Part shown: positions 12,701 to 23,662 of the stretch, piece by piece
Numbering within the stretch: position 1 is the first letter of the stretch
Layout: every line of letters begins with the position of its first letter
Assembly (NCBI GenBank): GCA_016490735.1
Contig: JAEMWC010000653.1
Coordinates: 163,501-227,500, forward strand
Source: Pachyseris speciosa
Taxonomy: Eukaryota; Cnidaria; Anthozoa; Scleractinia; Pachyseridae
Length of the DNA: 64,000 nucleotides
Direction of reading: 5' to 3'
Program-made: the position numbers and the translations under genes
Notes under the pieces: model-generated
Database searches by the model: none
The model's input: only the letters and a program-made list of their open reading frames with translations
Told to the model about the DNA's origin: nothing

Positions 12701-12957
12701 AAATCCTGGCATAGGCCGCTATCTTATATTCCTAGCCTGGGAAGGACTTGTTTTCTTTGCTCTTGTTCTACTGATCGAGTATGGTGTTTTCCACGCCTGT
12801 GCGCGATCATTCGAGCGTGGGAGGAGAGTTGTCAATGCTGAATGTTCACTGGCTGATGATGACGTGTTAGCGGATAAGGAGAGGGTGATGGCATCAGAGG
12901 ACTCGAGTGACTTGCTGATTATCAAAGATCTAACCAAGAGGTTTGCAGGGCGAAGCC
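6777..12957 (+). CDS. ABCA half-transporter: extracellular loop and TMD2 exons
   Basis: Exons 6777-6961 and 8259-8427 code the extracellular loop (motifs [27 protein letters not shown]). Exon 9247-9488 carries the first re-entrant membrane segments ([30 protein letters not shown]). Exon 10450-10629 carries the next ([20 protein letters not shown]). Exons 11146-11332 and 12668-12957 carry the NFCLGQG and [13 protein letters not shown] segments and the linker into NBD2 ([14 protein letters not shown]). Lengths of the first four (185, 169, 242, 180 bp) equal those of the paralogous minus-strand exons (the third is 241 there). The intron at 11333-12667 has no counterpart in the paralog and interrupts a loop that is 11 residues shorter here. 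Confidence 0.85.
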
Positions 12958-13798
12958 GTAAGTCCTTGTTTTTTGTTTCACGTTGGCCGCATTTGACTGA
13001 TTAGTCAGATTGATCGGGGGAGGATCTCTAGCTAGATGACTCTGACCATACACCTCCTAAGTTTTCATACCCAGAGGCAACAATTCTTCCGTGGGTCTCC
13101 CCTCCTTTGCTATTCTGCCGCAAAGATTGTTAGAAATAGCATGCAATATTCTCATGTGTTGTCTTATATCTCTCGTTCCCTTCCCTCTATCAATCTACTT
13201 CTCTCTTATTCCTTGCCTTCTCTTTTTACTTCCGGGCTCCCGATCAATGTACCCTTTGATTCAGGCCCACTTGACCAGAAGAGCCGATGATGCCTCCTCC
13301 TCTATAACGCCACTGAAACTCTTGACTCTGATCAGTAAGGACAAAAATCAGAGGATGATGTCATGTGTGGTGACGATGACGTTACTGTTTCTGGAAAGTC
13401 GCCATCTTGGATGTGCAATCTTGAATATACTTCAGAAAACAAATTAAATAAAAGTCAATGAAAAAACTAAAATCACCTGAAATGAAGATCTGACAACTTC
13501 AGGCTGTAGTTTGTTCATTACATCATCGTCATATGCCAGCAATGGCGGACGAGGCTCTCTATGGGTATTTCCGACGAAATCGAAGACGCGACGATCACCG
13601 CTGAAAAAACAAAGATGTCAAGTTTTTAGCGAAGATTTAAAATTTCGTTTGGTCGGATTAATTAATACACGAAAAGCGTTCGTAGAACTTTCATCGAAAT
13701 TGAATGAAATTCGTAGCCTCAGAGATAAATAGATAAATAATCTCGGCAACAAATCCGAACAATATAAATATAAATATAAATACAATAGTCTTTATTCA

Positions 13799-13829
<31 letters not shown>

Positions 13830-13879
13830 CAGCGAAAAGGTATTAAAAGATACACAATAAAATACAATAATAATATAAG

Positions 13880-13916
<37 letters not shown>

Positions 13917-16900
13917 TGAAAAAAAAATAGTTCCAAAAACCAAAATACCCAAAAACGAATATTTTCTTTAAAGATCGAAGGTTTCCGAACCAAAAGGCGA
14001 AGAAATCGAAGTCTGAAGGTACCCATAGAGCGGCTCAATGACACGTCAAACCAACCGTAAGTGGTGCGGGATAAATTTAGGGAAATCAACGAAGTTCTTG
14101 GCTTTTCCGGCTTTGAATGTTAAAAAAAATTAGTTAGGGTTTTAAGTTAGTATCGCCTCCTTCAGTAGTTGTTTCAAAAGGGATCACCAGTAATGGCATA
14201 TCCTTCCTTTCATTTTGAAGGTGGCTCGCAGTTGGTCGCTGTGGACAGTATATTTCTGGGAGTGGCTAGGTGTGAGTGTGTTGGTCTCCTGGGGATAAAC
14301 GGCGCTGGCAAAACAACCGTCTTCCGCATGTTGACTGGGGACGAGAGCATGACATCCGGGACTGCTGAGGTGAATTTCAATACATTAACACTCCGTTATC
14401 CTGTAGCAGTACTTCCGTTAAAAATGTGAAAATAATAGTCGGACTGACACAAAAAACGTCATCTTGCCACAGCTACTAGAAATAGAGTGATCTTTTCTGA
14501 CTCTCTAATGCTTTCTGATTATGAGAAGATTGACATGACAAGAGCCTTTATTTGCTGAAGATTCCAAAAAATAATTACGATTTCTAATGAGTGGGTGCAA
14601 TCGATTTATTTAGACCTGTTTAGGTGTCGCATTTCCTTGATTTGTAATGAGCATACAGCTCCATATCCCATGAGGGCGACGTGGCAGCTTTTACGACAAG
14701 TTACACCATCGGCGAAGAAGACAATCTTAGGCATAGCAGAATATTGCTCCTAGCCCTGGAATTAAAAGCAGTTGCCAGATATTTAACATTTCCCGAAAAA
14801 GGCTACATTACTAATCCGTGATGGCGGCGAACGAATTAAGTACACATTGTGTAAATTTGCAAAAAATTCGCGAAAGCTTAGTTACCATTTCATGCCTGCA
14901 CGTCTCCAGGTTAGACAACGCATTGGTTATTGCCCCCAGTCCGATTCTTTGATTGAAAAGCTGACCGGAAGAGAGCTGCTCTTCATGTATGCACGGTTAC
15001 GAGGCGTACCGGAAGTCATCATAGGGGACGTTGTTGACGATCTTCTCCACGCGTTGCTGCTTCAAGAACACGCGGATACATTGACTAGTTTGTACAGGTA
15101 TCATACACGACTTAGCTCTAGCACATTTTACAGGGAGTGAAGATGAGCGTACTTAATGTGGCTAACACAGGTTTCCAACATCTTCTAGCACTTTTACTTT
15201 AATGGATTTACTTTCATGGATTATCACTACTAGTTTTTGTTGCTTGTTACCTTTACAGTGGTATCAAATAAGTGACCAGTAATTGGTGAACAAGTTATGA
15301 AAATGTTGTTGACATATTGGGTTACCATAACAGCACTATAATCTGTTAGAGACACCCCTAATTTTAGCTTTAAGTGATAATAACTCAAAAACGAGCTCAG
15401 CGACTCCCATTTAGTATTGCTAATAAGTAATAAGAGTGTCAAGATACAACATTCTGCCAAGTTAAAAAATGTAGGAGCGGTCTCAGAGCCAACTTAAATT
15501 TCTACAGTTTAATCTAGTGTTCTACTTGCATAATGCAAAATATTGAGAAGATATTGCAAGAAAGAAAACACCATTCGTCATTCCAAATGAATTTCAAATG
15601 CGCCAGACTTGTTTCTTACTTCATAACCATTTTAAGAACCATTTGCTTTCCTTACCCTCTCCTCGCTAGTGGTGGTAACAAGAGAAAATTGAGTATAGCC
15701 ATAGCTTTGGTGGGGGACCCTCCTGTTGTGTTACTAACCATTTGCTTTCCTTACCCTCTCCTTCATAGTGGTGGTAACAAGAGAAAGTTGAGTATAGCCA
15801 TAGCTTTGATAGGGGACCCTCCTGTTGTGTTACTGGATGAACCAACAACTGGCATGGACCCTGCGACGAAAAGGTCATTATGGGATGCCCTGTCGCGTGT
15901 TCGGGCTGATGGAAGGTGTCTCTTGATTGCTTCACACAGGTAAGTCCTTTCGATGACGTTACCTTATAAGAGCCAGTTGGACGAAACATTTCCTCCCCTT
16001 CAGAAGAGAAAGGTCGGGGCAGTGCATATAAATGATATTTGAAATGTTGCTTGCATGTGCTGGTATGTTCAAATTCTACTCATACCTCAGAATCGCTAGG
16101 AACAAGATGGCGTGATGGGCAAAGTTTCTCCCATACAAGGCCTTCGCATCTGAATTGAGCGGAAAACAAACTAAGTGGCTGGAAACTGGCGCAAAGCCCA
16201 ATGAAATACGAAAGTGAAAGCGTGAAATACTCTAGAGCGCGTTTCAACTGAGTGTCGTAAAACCAAACCCAAAGCAATTTATCCAACCAATTACAGCAGA
16301 TACAAACAGCGCAATGAGCCATTAAGAATATGAAGCAATAGACAATATTAGTATTCTCGTTGTTAAACTGGATCTAGCATGAAGTGAAGGCTTTCCCCGC
16401 AAGAGCCTCGACTTCATGCTAGATCCAGTTCAATACCGAGAATACGAATATTGTCTATTACATGCAACCGACGCAAAGCGTGGGAAAAGCGCGCGTGCAA
16501 GTCACGATTGGTTTGGTTTTGCTTCTCATTGGCTGAAAAAGTGGCGCCAGCTTTTCCTGGCCGATCGCAGAACGAAGCACCGCAAATCCAAAGGAAATGC
16601 AATTCACTTTCGAAACTCAACTGAAAACATGCGCGAGCTCAAATTGTTGCCGCAACATTGTTGCCTCGTTTAGCCACAGCTTAATGCTTAAGTATTTAAA
16701 CTTGAAATTCGAGACAAAGTTAAACAACAAACTTGGGCAATATAGCTAATGCCTCTTCTCATTTTTCAGTATGGAAGAATGTCAAGCTCTATGCACTCGA
16801 CTCGCCATCATGGTAAATGGACGATTCAAGTGTCTGGGAAGTCCGCAGCATCTTAAAAACAAGTTTGGCCAGGGATACACGCTAATAGCTCGAGTGTCTG

Positions 16901-17172
16901 GTAATGCCCCAGACACAAAAGCGTTCAAAGAGTTCATGGAGGAGTGGTTCCCTGGCAGCGTGTTGAAAGACGAGCATCAGGGCATGGTCCACTATCACAT
17001 CCGCAACAAACGAGTATCGTGGGCTCGGCTGTTCGGCACAATTGAGAAAGTCAAATGGAATTTCAACATTGATGATTACTCTGTGAGCCAGACCACACTG
17101 GAACAAGTTTTCCTGAACTTCGCCAGAGGACAGAGAGTGAATTTCGAAGACAGTAGCTTACATTTTTCATAG
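6777..17172 (+). CDS. ABC transporter subfamily A (ABCA3/ABCA1-like), C-terminal half only, 10 exons, 5' end missing
   Basis: Seen: ten exons join in frame: 6777-6961, 8259-8427, 9247-9488, 10450-10629, 11146-11332, 12668-12957, 14221-14369, 14910-15097, 15769-15939 (or 15670-15939) and 16770-17172, stop TAG. All have AG/GT borders and code about 720 aa. Order: extracellular loop, TMD2, then NBD2 with Walker [10 protein letters not shown]-loop GYCPQ, signature [10 protein letters not shown], Walker [14 protein letters not shown]-loop SHS and the ABCA tail [17 protein letters not shown]. Known: ABCA proteins export or flip lipids across membranes and normally have two such halves. The first exon matches exon 9 of the full paralog on the minus strand (23663-43780), so TMD1 and NBD1 are absent from the window. 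Either they lie to the left beyond an intron longer than 6.7 kb, or the gene is truncated. Odd: duplicated acceptor/signature block, short Walker A exon, an extra intron. All exons are open, so it is not an obvious pseudogene. Confidence 0.88.
7700..8075 (+). pseudogene. Non-LTR retrotransposon RT C-terminal remnant
   Basis: The frame reading [20 protein letters not shown] then [14 protein letters not shown] and [14 protein letters not shown] matches the common C-terminal tail of jockey/CR1/L2-type polyproteins (RSFS..APRLWN, FKR.LKT). Upstream codons are frameshifted. It lies in the first intron of the half-size ABCA gene. Confidence 0.6.
9549..10241. mobile_element. MITE family D copy with nested insertion
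   Basis: Ends tagagcgattttcaatt... and ...attactttcgacattcaagt match the family at 56988-57260. The match is interrupted at about 9729-10165 by a second inverted repeat whose arms (gatacttcacaaattaatgt / acattaatttgtgaagtatc) are reverse complements. Confidence 0.6.
11495..11870. mobile_element. Monomeric copy of the CTCCCTAA-ended MITE
   Basis: Colinear with the right-hand-inward half of 5899-6264 (blocks CATTTTGGTGCATTTCTTTG, GAGAACGTGAGCATTTG, TTGGAATAATCGCGAAAG) and ends AAACTCCCTAATA. It is inside the intron unique to the half-size ABCA gene. Confidence 0.75.
11874..12052. mobile_element. TA-flanked MITE with AGAGCGTTTTCA / TGAAAACACTCT ends
   Basis: Starts tagagcgttttcattcactt and ends catgtgaaaacactcta, short terminal inverted repeats bounded by TA. 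Internal near-duplicate phrases gggacaccaacatggccgc and gggacgccaacatggccgcc. It directly follows the preceding MITE. Confidence 0.65.
13755..13910. repeat. AT-rich simple sequence (ATAAAT-type)
   Basis: Runs of aatataaatataaata followed by aataaaatacaataata-type sequence. Intronic in the half-size ABCA gene, no coding content. Confidence 0.5.
14221..17172 (+). CDS. ABCA half-transporter: NBD2 and C-terminal exons
   Basis: Exon 14221-14369 carries Walker A but ends at GTAE|, 36 bp shorter than its paralog, so the strand after Walker A is missing. Exon 14910-15097 resumes with [10 protein letters not shown] in frame. Exon 15769-15939 carries the signature and Walker B. Its 5' part and the upstream intron end are duplicated at 15638-15736. 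Exon 16770-17172 has the H-loop serine/methionine junction, the regulatory tail and the stop. The catalytic Lys, Asp/Glu and His of the nucleotide site are all present, so ATP hydrolysis is possible if the missing strand is tolerated. Confidence 0.85.
15638..15835 (+). repeat. 99-bp in-frame tandem duplication spanning an intron/exon boundary
   Basis: Unit 1 is 15638-15736 and unit 2 is 15737-15835, differing at only a few bases. Each contains a polypyrimidine tract, an AG acceptor (after 15669 and after 15768) and the first 22 codons of the exon ([22 protein letters not shown]). Because 99 is divisible by three and the joint has no stop, both acceptors give an open frame. The upstream one adds 33 residues and a second ABC signature. 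Confidence 0.9.
16233..16630. mobile_element. MITE family D copy with nested foldback
   Basis: Family ends tagagcgcgtttcaactgag / ctcaactgaaaac. Inside, 16340-16460 is a hairpin with arms ctggatctagcatgaagt / acttcatgctagatccag. In the last intron of the half-size ABCA gene. Confidence 0.65.
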
Positions 17173-17463
17173 AATTCAACTTTTAGCGTCTTTCTATATT
17201 GACTTCACTTTGCACGAACTTTTGCTTTTATTTTTTGGTTTATTTTTTCATTTTTGTCTGAAGTAGGGTAGACTAACGATCTCTATCTTTATTTCAAAAT
17301 GCACCCTTGTGTATCGTTAAGGTCGAAAGACATTACTACGCTCGTGCGGGAGAGTTCTTTTTTCCAAGAATTCATATTTAAGCTGTTGGATATCTTCCCT
17401 TTCAAATAACCTTTCCTTGACTGCGAAACTTCCTATGAGGTGCATGTTTGTTATCATTACAAG

Positions 17464-17469
17464 AATAAA
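17464..17469 (+). terminator. Candidate poly(A) signal of the half-size ABCA gene
   Basis: AATAAA lies 292 bases after the stop codon at 17172. It is the first canonical hexamer I noticed downstream. No transcript evidence. Confidence 0.4.
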
Positions 17470-17472
17470 GCA

Positions 17473-18297
17473 TGATAAAGTTTCAAATAGTAAATTAAAT
17501 TATTCAAATGACATGGAATTTTGTCGAAGTTTGAGAATCTCAAAGGCTCCCCCGAGTTTGGCTCATACATGTTTTCAGGCGAATGAATGTTTATTTTATT
17601 GTCTATAGTTTCGCTCCTGTGCTGTTAGCAAAAATGTGTCACGTGACGCACCATGCCTTAAGTAAGACTGGTATATACCGGGACGATATTTCCTAGTTGG
17701 TAAGGGAAAGGCTTTTCTGACATTGGATAGTTTGTACTATGGACGAACTTGAAGTTCTGCTGCAAGAAAACACTAAGTACATTAATAGTAATATTTTGGG
17801 TACATACCCAACAAGTGGATAGTTAGCCCCGATAAGTTTCTTTGTTTGGTAAAATAGAAGGCAACGCCAGGAGGTGAACAATAGATATTACCCTCAGTTT
17901 AAGCAGCCAATCAGAGCGCGCGAAAGTCGCTATCCACTTTCCAAGCATGAAAATGCACAACGAAAATTACGATCACTTAAACGGCCAAATGAAAGAAAAT
18001 ACTACTAAAGAAACGTTATACAGAAGAGTAAGATCAGAGGAGCAAATTACTTTTGATAACGTTTCCTAACAAAGGAATCAAAACCATATACACACAGTGA
18101 GTTTCTTAATTCATTTTACAAGCTGAGTGGCTCATAGCCACTTTGATTTGAGATGGTCTCTTGTTAGTCTGAGGTGGAATATATACATTTACATGGGGGT
18201 GATGGCGTATGCTATTGTCTTTATCACACGATTAAAATACTGTGGAATCGCATTAAGCATCGTCATATGCTATATGTTGGCCACATATTCATTAAGC
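17473..18297. other. Intergenic, no gene seen
   Basis: Region between the two convergent ABCA genes. Contains a stretch near 17770-17950 (CAATCAGAGCGCGCGAAAGT) typical of dispersed MITE flanks, but no coding signal. Confidence 0.35.
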
Positions 18298-18594
18298 GGC
18301 ATAGCCTCCTTCGCAGCCGTTGTTTGTGTCGGTCCTGTTCTACCTCCCCACCAACGTCTGCTGAACCGAGTCGGACATTCCATTCCAGGAACTTACCAAT
18401 CACATCGCGGCTCTTAAATTTCGGTTGCCAAGTTCCCGTGACCTCTTCGCGGCCGTTGTTTGTGTCTGTTTTATTCTCCCTCTTGATTGGATACTCAGAC
18501 ACAATGAGAATGGAATGTTCGGCTCGGTTCAGCAGAAGTTGGTGGGGAGGGAGAATAGGACCGACACAAACAACGGCTGCGAAGGAGGCTATAA
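18298..18594. repeat. Foldback, about 86-bp arms
   Basis: Left arm from about 18300 (ATAGCCTCCTTCGCAGCCGT) pairs with the right arm ending about 18593 (ACGGCTGCGAAGGAGGCTAT). A partial third repeat (ggccgttgtttgtgtc) sits in the loop. Confidence 0.8.
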
Positions 18595-19676
18595 GCGACA
18601 GGGGTGCGACGGTTTCCTAATTCGTGAGTCGTATTCGAACTCAAAACTTAAAGTCCCTAACTTGCTGTCCCCAGCAGAACTAGCACTTTACTCAGCTTTC
18701 CCGAAATTTCTTTTGGCCGAACAGCCTTCTAAGATGGGCAGATGGTGCTGGTCCAACATTGCCCATGTGCCCGCCCTGACTGAATAAAAACTGGTTGAAA
18801 AGTGTCTTAGGAGTGCTGCTCTTGCGGTTAACGATAAAGCTATAGGTTGAATGTCGGTCACGTTTATTACGACAAAATACCTACCTCGAGTTGCACCTAT
18901 ACATCCATCATTGTGTGTGTTATAATTTCTTGAGTTTCTTGTCATATTTTGAGACGCAAATTTTCTCTTCCCTTCCCCCCTTGGTATGTTTGTTTTGGTA
19001 CGCGCGAAGCGCGTGTTTTCTCTCAACCAATCAGGTTTGAACTTCAATTTGAACTTTTGTTGACGTAGAGAAGTTTTGGATTTTATCTCACTTGTCGCTT
19101 CGTCTCTTTTGTTTTTGAAGTTTTTTCCCTTTCGTTTAGTTTAACTTTGGAGCAATGTTATATTTCATTTCATACTTTAATTAAACACGAGAAACAAGAT
19201 CAATCAACGGAGTATGGATTCTCTTCTCTGAACATGAACATGCATTTTTTACAGTGTGCTCAAGATTTTTAAGGTCTTTCACAAGTCAATTTATATCCTG
19301 TTTAGCCTCGGTTCCAGGCTGTCATCTGGGGCGAGCGAAGAAAATCTAGCAGTGCTGGATTCCCTTTCCCTCATTCCAATTTGTTTCTATATCTCTGATG
19401 GTCCCAACTACTCTGAGTGCCTGGAAGGGCCTATATATGTTAACATTTCATGAAAACACACAACATTTTTTATTTTAAAAGACAGGTTTTGGCAGTTCTT
19501 CTGTCATCTTCAATTCAAATTTACACAAAGTACAAAGTTGTATTTGAACGGACGATGTCAGACGAAATGTCGAAATAAATCTTTTGAGGTCTAAAACGCT
19601 GTGTGTTTTCCTAAAATTTTAACATGTCTGCTGCTATCCACAGATCTTTTGGTAACAGCCTATGTCCTGTTTAAGT

Positions 19677-19680
<4 letters not shown>

Positions 19681-19750
<70 letters not shown>
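19681..19750. repeat. (TG)n microsatellite, about 35 units
   Basis: Uninterrupted TG/GT dinucleotides. The Cys/Val repeat ORFs over it are artefacts. Confidence 0.97.
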
Positions 19751-19756
<6 letters not shown>

Positions 19757-20299
19757 ATTGTACCTGAACGGGAATTCGTTAAAGGCTGGTTCAAATTGTG
19801 AGAAAGTAATTTTTCTATTACTCGGACGGCGCGTTAACATGAAGAGGTGGATTTCAAACGATTTCAATATTTTTTTATGGCGTTTTTTTTCAAGCCGCAA
19901 TGGCAAAACTTTTTCAACTGAGTCACAGTCCGAGTCATCTGTGGCCATAGACCACCGAAAATAGTTTCAATACATATAACGAGTACTATGTAAGAAAACT
20001 GCGATATTTAAGGTTCTATTATTGCAAATGCTTCTTTAGGTTTATCCAAATTACGCAACAATGCCCCTTTATCTGTTTATGTCATACTTATATTTCCCCC
20101 AGATATTAACGACTTGTTTGCGACGTCAAAATAAGCGATCTTTGAAATTTATTACATCTGCATGGTACATTTTTTCTTAAAGAAGATCCTCCGAGGCTTA
20201 AGCTTTAAGATAAGCTGGGAATCTTCTGTTCTGGCCCGACTGCTTGTTGACAAGCAATTCTCAAAGAAGGCTTTGACAGATTTTTGGCATAATTCGTCA

Positions 20300-21308
20300 T
20301 TAACCCATTGACTACCAGCCGTTTTTACGTTTTCGGAGTGATTTTCCACCTATAAACGATGAATAGCAATTCGTGACTCTTTATTTGAAACTACCAGGGG
20401 AAAGTGGTGCTGTCCTAAGGCACTGGAGGCTCAAGGTTTCTGAAAACGTCATTTTGACGTAGCTATTTTTCATCCTTGAAGGAACAACAACAGCTCAAGT
20501 TCGGTTTGCTTGCGATTTTTGCTAAGTTTACAGCCATTTTTCATCTTTAGCGGATGCCTGATGAGCATCATTAAGCGTGACGGTAGCTAAGAGTCCACTT
20601 TCTCAAAGAATTGAGCAAGGTGAAGTACTTTGTTGTCGAATTTGGCTTGTTACTCGACGAACTGGGAATTTGGCCGGTCGAACACTTAATACCTTTGAGA
20701 CTCGACTACTGATGAATTTCCCGACCTACCGCCGCATATTTTGGAATTTGTGAGCACTGAAGATGACCACAAGCAGGAAATTTTGGCGGTAGGTCGGAGT
20801 GGCTGTATGTGAAAGAACTGGGGGAAGGAACGGGCGCTGTCAAAAATTCTCGTTATTTCCCAGCATGCAATGCGGTCGAGATGTTGAAAATGGCGGGAAG
20901 GCCCGAATGCACTGGAACAAAAGGCTGTATCTACGCTCGGGAGAAGAATGCGAACAAAAAAGAGTCATTTCTAAGCTAGAACAAGGACTGAATTTCGTTA
21001 TGATGGCTGAAGTTTTGTTTTTCGACGATGATTTCCTTAAACACAGGAAGGCAAAAAGGGGCATTTTTGTCGTTTCTCTTTGACGTTAAAAACGGTCAGT
21101 TTCGTTCTTGTCCAAACTCAAAAGGCCATATTTGGTAAAAATCGTTACGTTTCTTGCGTTTATTGGATATCCAAATTTAAAGGACATTCCATTTCGTGCT
21201 CACAACTGTCAGTTAAGGCAATATTCATGCGATTGAGAAAGTTGCAATGTTTTGAAGCATGGGAGATTTTACGGCCGGTTTTGGCCGGCACGGGTGCCAT
21301 TGGGTTAA
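20300..21308. mobile_element. Non-autonomous piggyBac-like element
   Basis: TTAA at 20300-20303 and 21305-21308 flank a 1.0-kb segment beginning CCCATTGACTACCAGCCG and ending GGGTGCCATTGGG, imperfect inverted ends with the CCC/GGG tips used by piggyBac transposases at TTAA targets. An inner hairpin (cccgacctaccgcc / ggcggtaggtcgg) is at 20721-20802. No complete transposase; the 94-aa frame at 20799-21083 (EVLFFDDDFLKHRK) could be a remnant. Confidence 0.6.
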
Positions 21309-21891
21309 AGGAAGGTTTCACGGTTCGGCGTATGTGAATCGGAGCGTGCATGTGACTCTCACGGTAAATTTGCCTCTGAAAATTTCGCGGTCAGTTGCGA
21401 AAATGTGACGATAAAGGTGAAATTTCTCATTAGAATTCATCGTCAATGTTTCCACTCCGTGCATAAAGTACATTTTAGTTTCCGTATCAACTATATGTAT
21501 TTCAGTAATCACAGACCATAATTTTGTGTAAGCAGAATGAGTCTACGCGTAGCCATACGGCTACACGAAGGCTAGCAGACTAGAATGACTGATGCCCAAA
21601 TTTTACAAAAGACGTCAACGGATTTACACATAAAATGTTGTATTTAGCGTTGAACATCGAATTTATTCTTCGTTCTAAAGGTTTTATTCCGGACCAGACG
21701 CACAAGTTATGAACTTATATCAGCCTTATTCTGCTTGTCTTCTAAACAATGGGATTGAGTTGGCTACGTCATAGCTTGCACATGCTCTAAACCACGTAAC
21801 TATCCCTTTAAACACCGTTTTTATGATTTAAAAATTTTATAAAGCGTTTTCATTCTCGTGACTACCGGAAATATTGGTTTACTGAGTAATT

Positions 21892-22292
21892 GTTATAATG
21901 AAAAGAAAGTAAAAACAAAAAAAATAAAAACTTGTTCCTCGTACTTTGTTGAGTGAGAAAAGCACTTGGGAATTTGTAAGAACACTCGAGAAGAGAAGTG
22001 CCAGAGAAGCACCATCCGTAGGCGAGTGCTTCTCACACTCTTCTCGAGTGTTCTTACAAATTCCCAAGTGCTTTTCTCACTCAACAAAGTACGAGGAACA
22101 AGTTTTTATTTTTTTTATTTTATAACTTTTTTTGTAAAATGTCCAGGAGATTTGGGCGACTTACATATTGGAAGTCAATTAATGAAATTTGGCGACACTC
22201 CAATCCCAACATTTTGCTTTTGTTTTCAAAATATTGTCAAATATTGATTGAATCACATATTTTTTTTGTTTTTACTTTCTTTTCATTATAAC
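21892..22292. mobile_element. Foldback MITE, GTTATAATGAAAAG ends
   Basis: Terminal repeats gttataatgaaaagaaagta / tactttcttttcattataac enclose an inner hairpin with about 65-bp arms (about 21932-22005 and 22035-22110) containing GAACACTCGAGAAGAG. Related inner sequence recurs at 25280-25385. Confidence 0.75.
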
Positions 22293-22406
22293 ACGTCCAG
22301 AGATTTGCGCGCGCACTCACTTGTGACGTTGCCTGCGTGCATTATAATTGCACATTGACGCAGGGCGCTTACATCTGTTGAGATAGAATATAGGTGTTCA
22401 CTTTAC

Positions 22407-22691
22407 AACCTCGAACCCAGGCTCTCTTCTCTTTTCCTCCCTTGACGTCGAGAGAGAGACCCTGGTCGGACCTGATAACGTGACCAGTAAAAACAACAAT
22501 ACCGCAGGGAGGGTATGTCATTAAAACTGTTTTGTCGCAGCAACAGTTTCTTGACTTTGCCACCCCTCTCTGCCATCAATTTTTTTTTTACCATCCAGAT
22601 TTTGGGTGGTCGCGTGATCAGGTCCAACCAGGGTCTCTCTCTCTCGACGACAAGGGAGGAAAAGAGAGAGAGAGCCTGGGTTCGAGGTTGT
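22407..22691. repeat. Foldback, about 80-bp arms
   Basis: acctcgaacccaggctctct at 22408 pairs with agagagcctgggttcgaggt ending about 22689. The arms include GA/CT-rich tracts (gagagagaccctggt). Confidence 0.75.
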
Positions 22692-23137
22692 TCACTTGAA
22701 GAAAATGAAACGTGCCATATCTTTATAAATGTTTCGGGATTGGCCCTTCTCCAGTTGAGATATAATGCACTCCATTCGACCAATCATAGGAGCGTGTAAT
22801 TATTTGAACATTTTATAATACTTTATAACTTAGGATCTGCTTCTGAATATTAGTACCTTAACCGGCGTTGTCTTTAGCAGATCAGTGGATAAGAATATAG
22901 AATGAAGTGTACGGTTTTAAGTCTCTGGTTCTAACTAAATAAATGTGTTGTTTGACTACAGCTGTTTACCGTTTACTTGTTTACACAATATTTGACCCAA
23001 ATGTTGCATAGTTGTTGTGGCATTTTGTATAAAATCTAAAGAAACAAATAGCTGAGAGTAGCATGTCTTACAAAAGCATAATTTTTGGCATAATTTGAGA
23101 AAAATATCAGGACTGCAAGTGGCATAATATGCTCCTT

Positions 23138-23422
23138 TTATTACATCTCTAACTTAGTACGCGCGCTGTGATTGGTCAATTTTGCGGGCCGTATTCTACA
23201 GTACGGCCCGCTTGACTTAAACTAGTTTTCTTTCCCGCGCGCCAGATTAGAGATATAACAAATATCAGAGATATAACAAATATCTTACAAACCTTGTTTT
23301 CTCGGTCCGTACTTGAAGTTACGGATCCTCGTTTTTTCCCATGAATTTATGGCCCAAGCGCGAAAAACACTAGGTCCGTAACTTATAGTACGGACCTCAA
23401 ACGCGGTTAGTGAGAGGTATTT
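23138..23422 (+). mobile_element. Dispersed repeat family B, copy 1
   Basis: Shares colinear blocks with the reverse complement of 33546-33818: CTTAGTACGCGCGCTGTGAT, GGGCCGTATTCTACAGTACG, ACTAGTTTTCTTTCCCGCGC, GAAGTTACGGATCCTCG. It starts 40-80 bases past the probable 3' end of the full ABCA gene and contains paired GGTCCGTA motifs. Confidence 0.75.
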
Positions 23423-23501
23423 AGCAGCACAATCTGCCGAAGCCTACACCAGAGTCACGAGAAAAGTACGCAAATGAGATACCACACGAGCGAAATGTAA
23501 A

Positions 23502-23507
23502 TTTATT
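23502..23507 (-). terminator. Candidate poly(A) signal of the full-length ABCA gene
   Basis: TTTATT on the plus strand is AATAAA on the coding strand, about 155 bases after the stop codon at 23663. The position is typical for a 3' UTR end. Confidence 0.5.
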
Positions 23508-23662
23508 AGTACTTTCGAAAAATGCGAATGAAAATCGATTCTAAAACATAAATTACATTTATGTTCTCGTCTAAACCTGGAATAAAAATTGTAAAATTCT
23601 ATATTTTTCTAGTAAATAGTGATTAAAAAAAAGTCAGTCCTATTGGGCGTCATTTAGTACAG

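Noticed and set aside
18127..18787. Overlapping ORFs of 96-148 codons
   Set aside because: Lie on a foldback with arms read on both strands; composition is not protein-like.
19601..19964. CVCVCV ORFs
   Set aside because: Translation of a (TG)n microsatellite.
22403..22799. ORFs of 94 and 126 codons on opposite strands
   Set aside because: Mirror translations of the 22407-22691 foldback.
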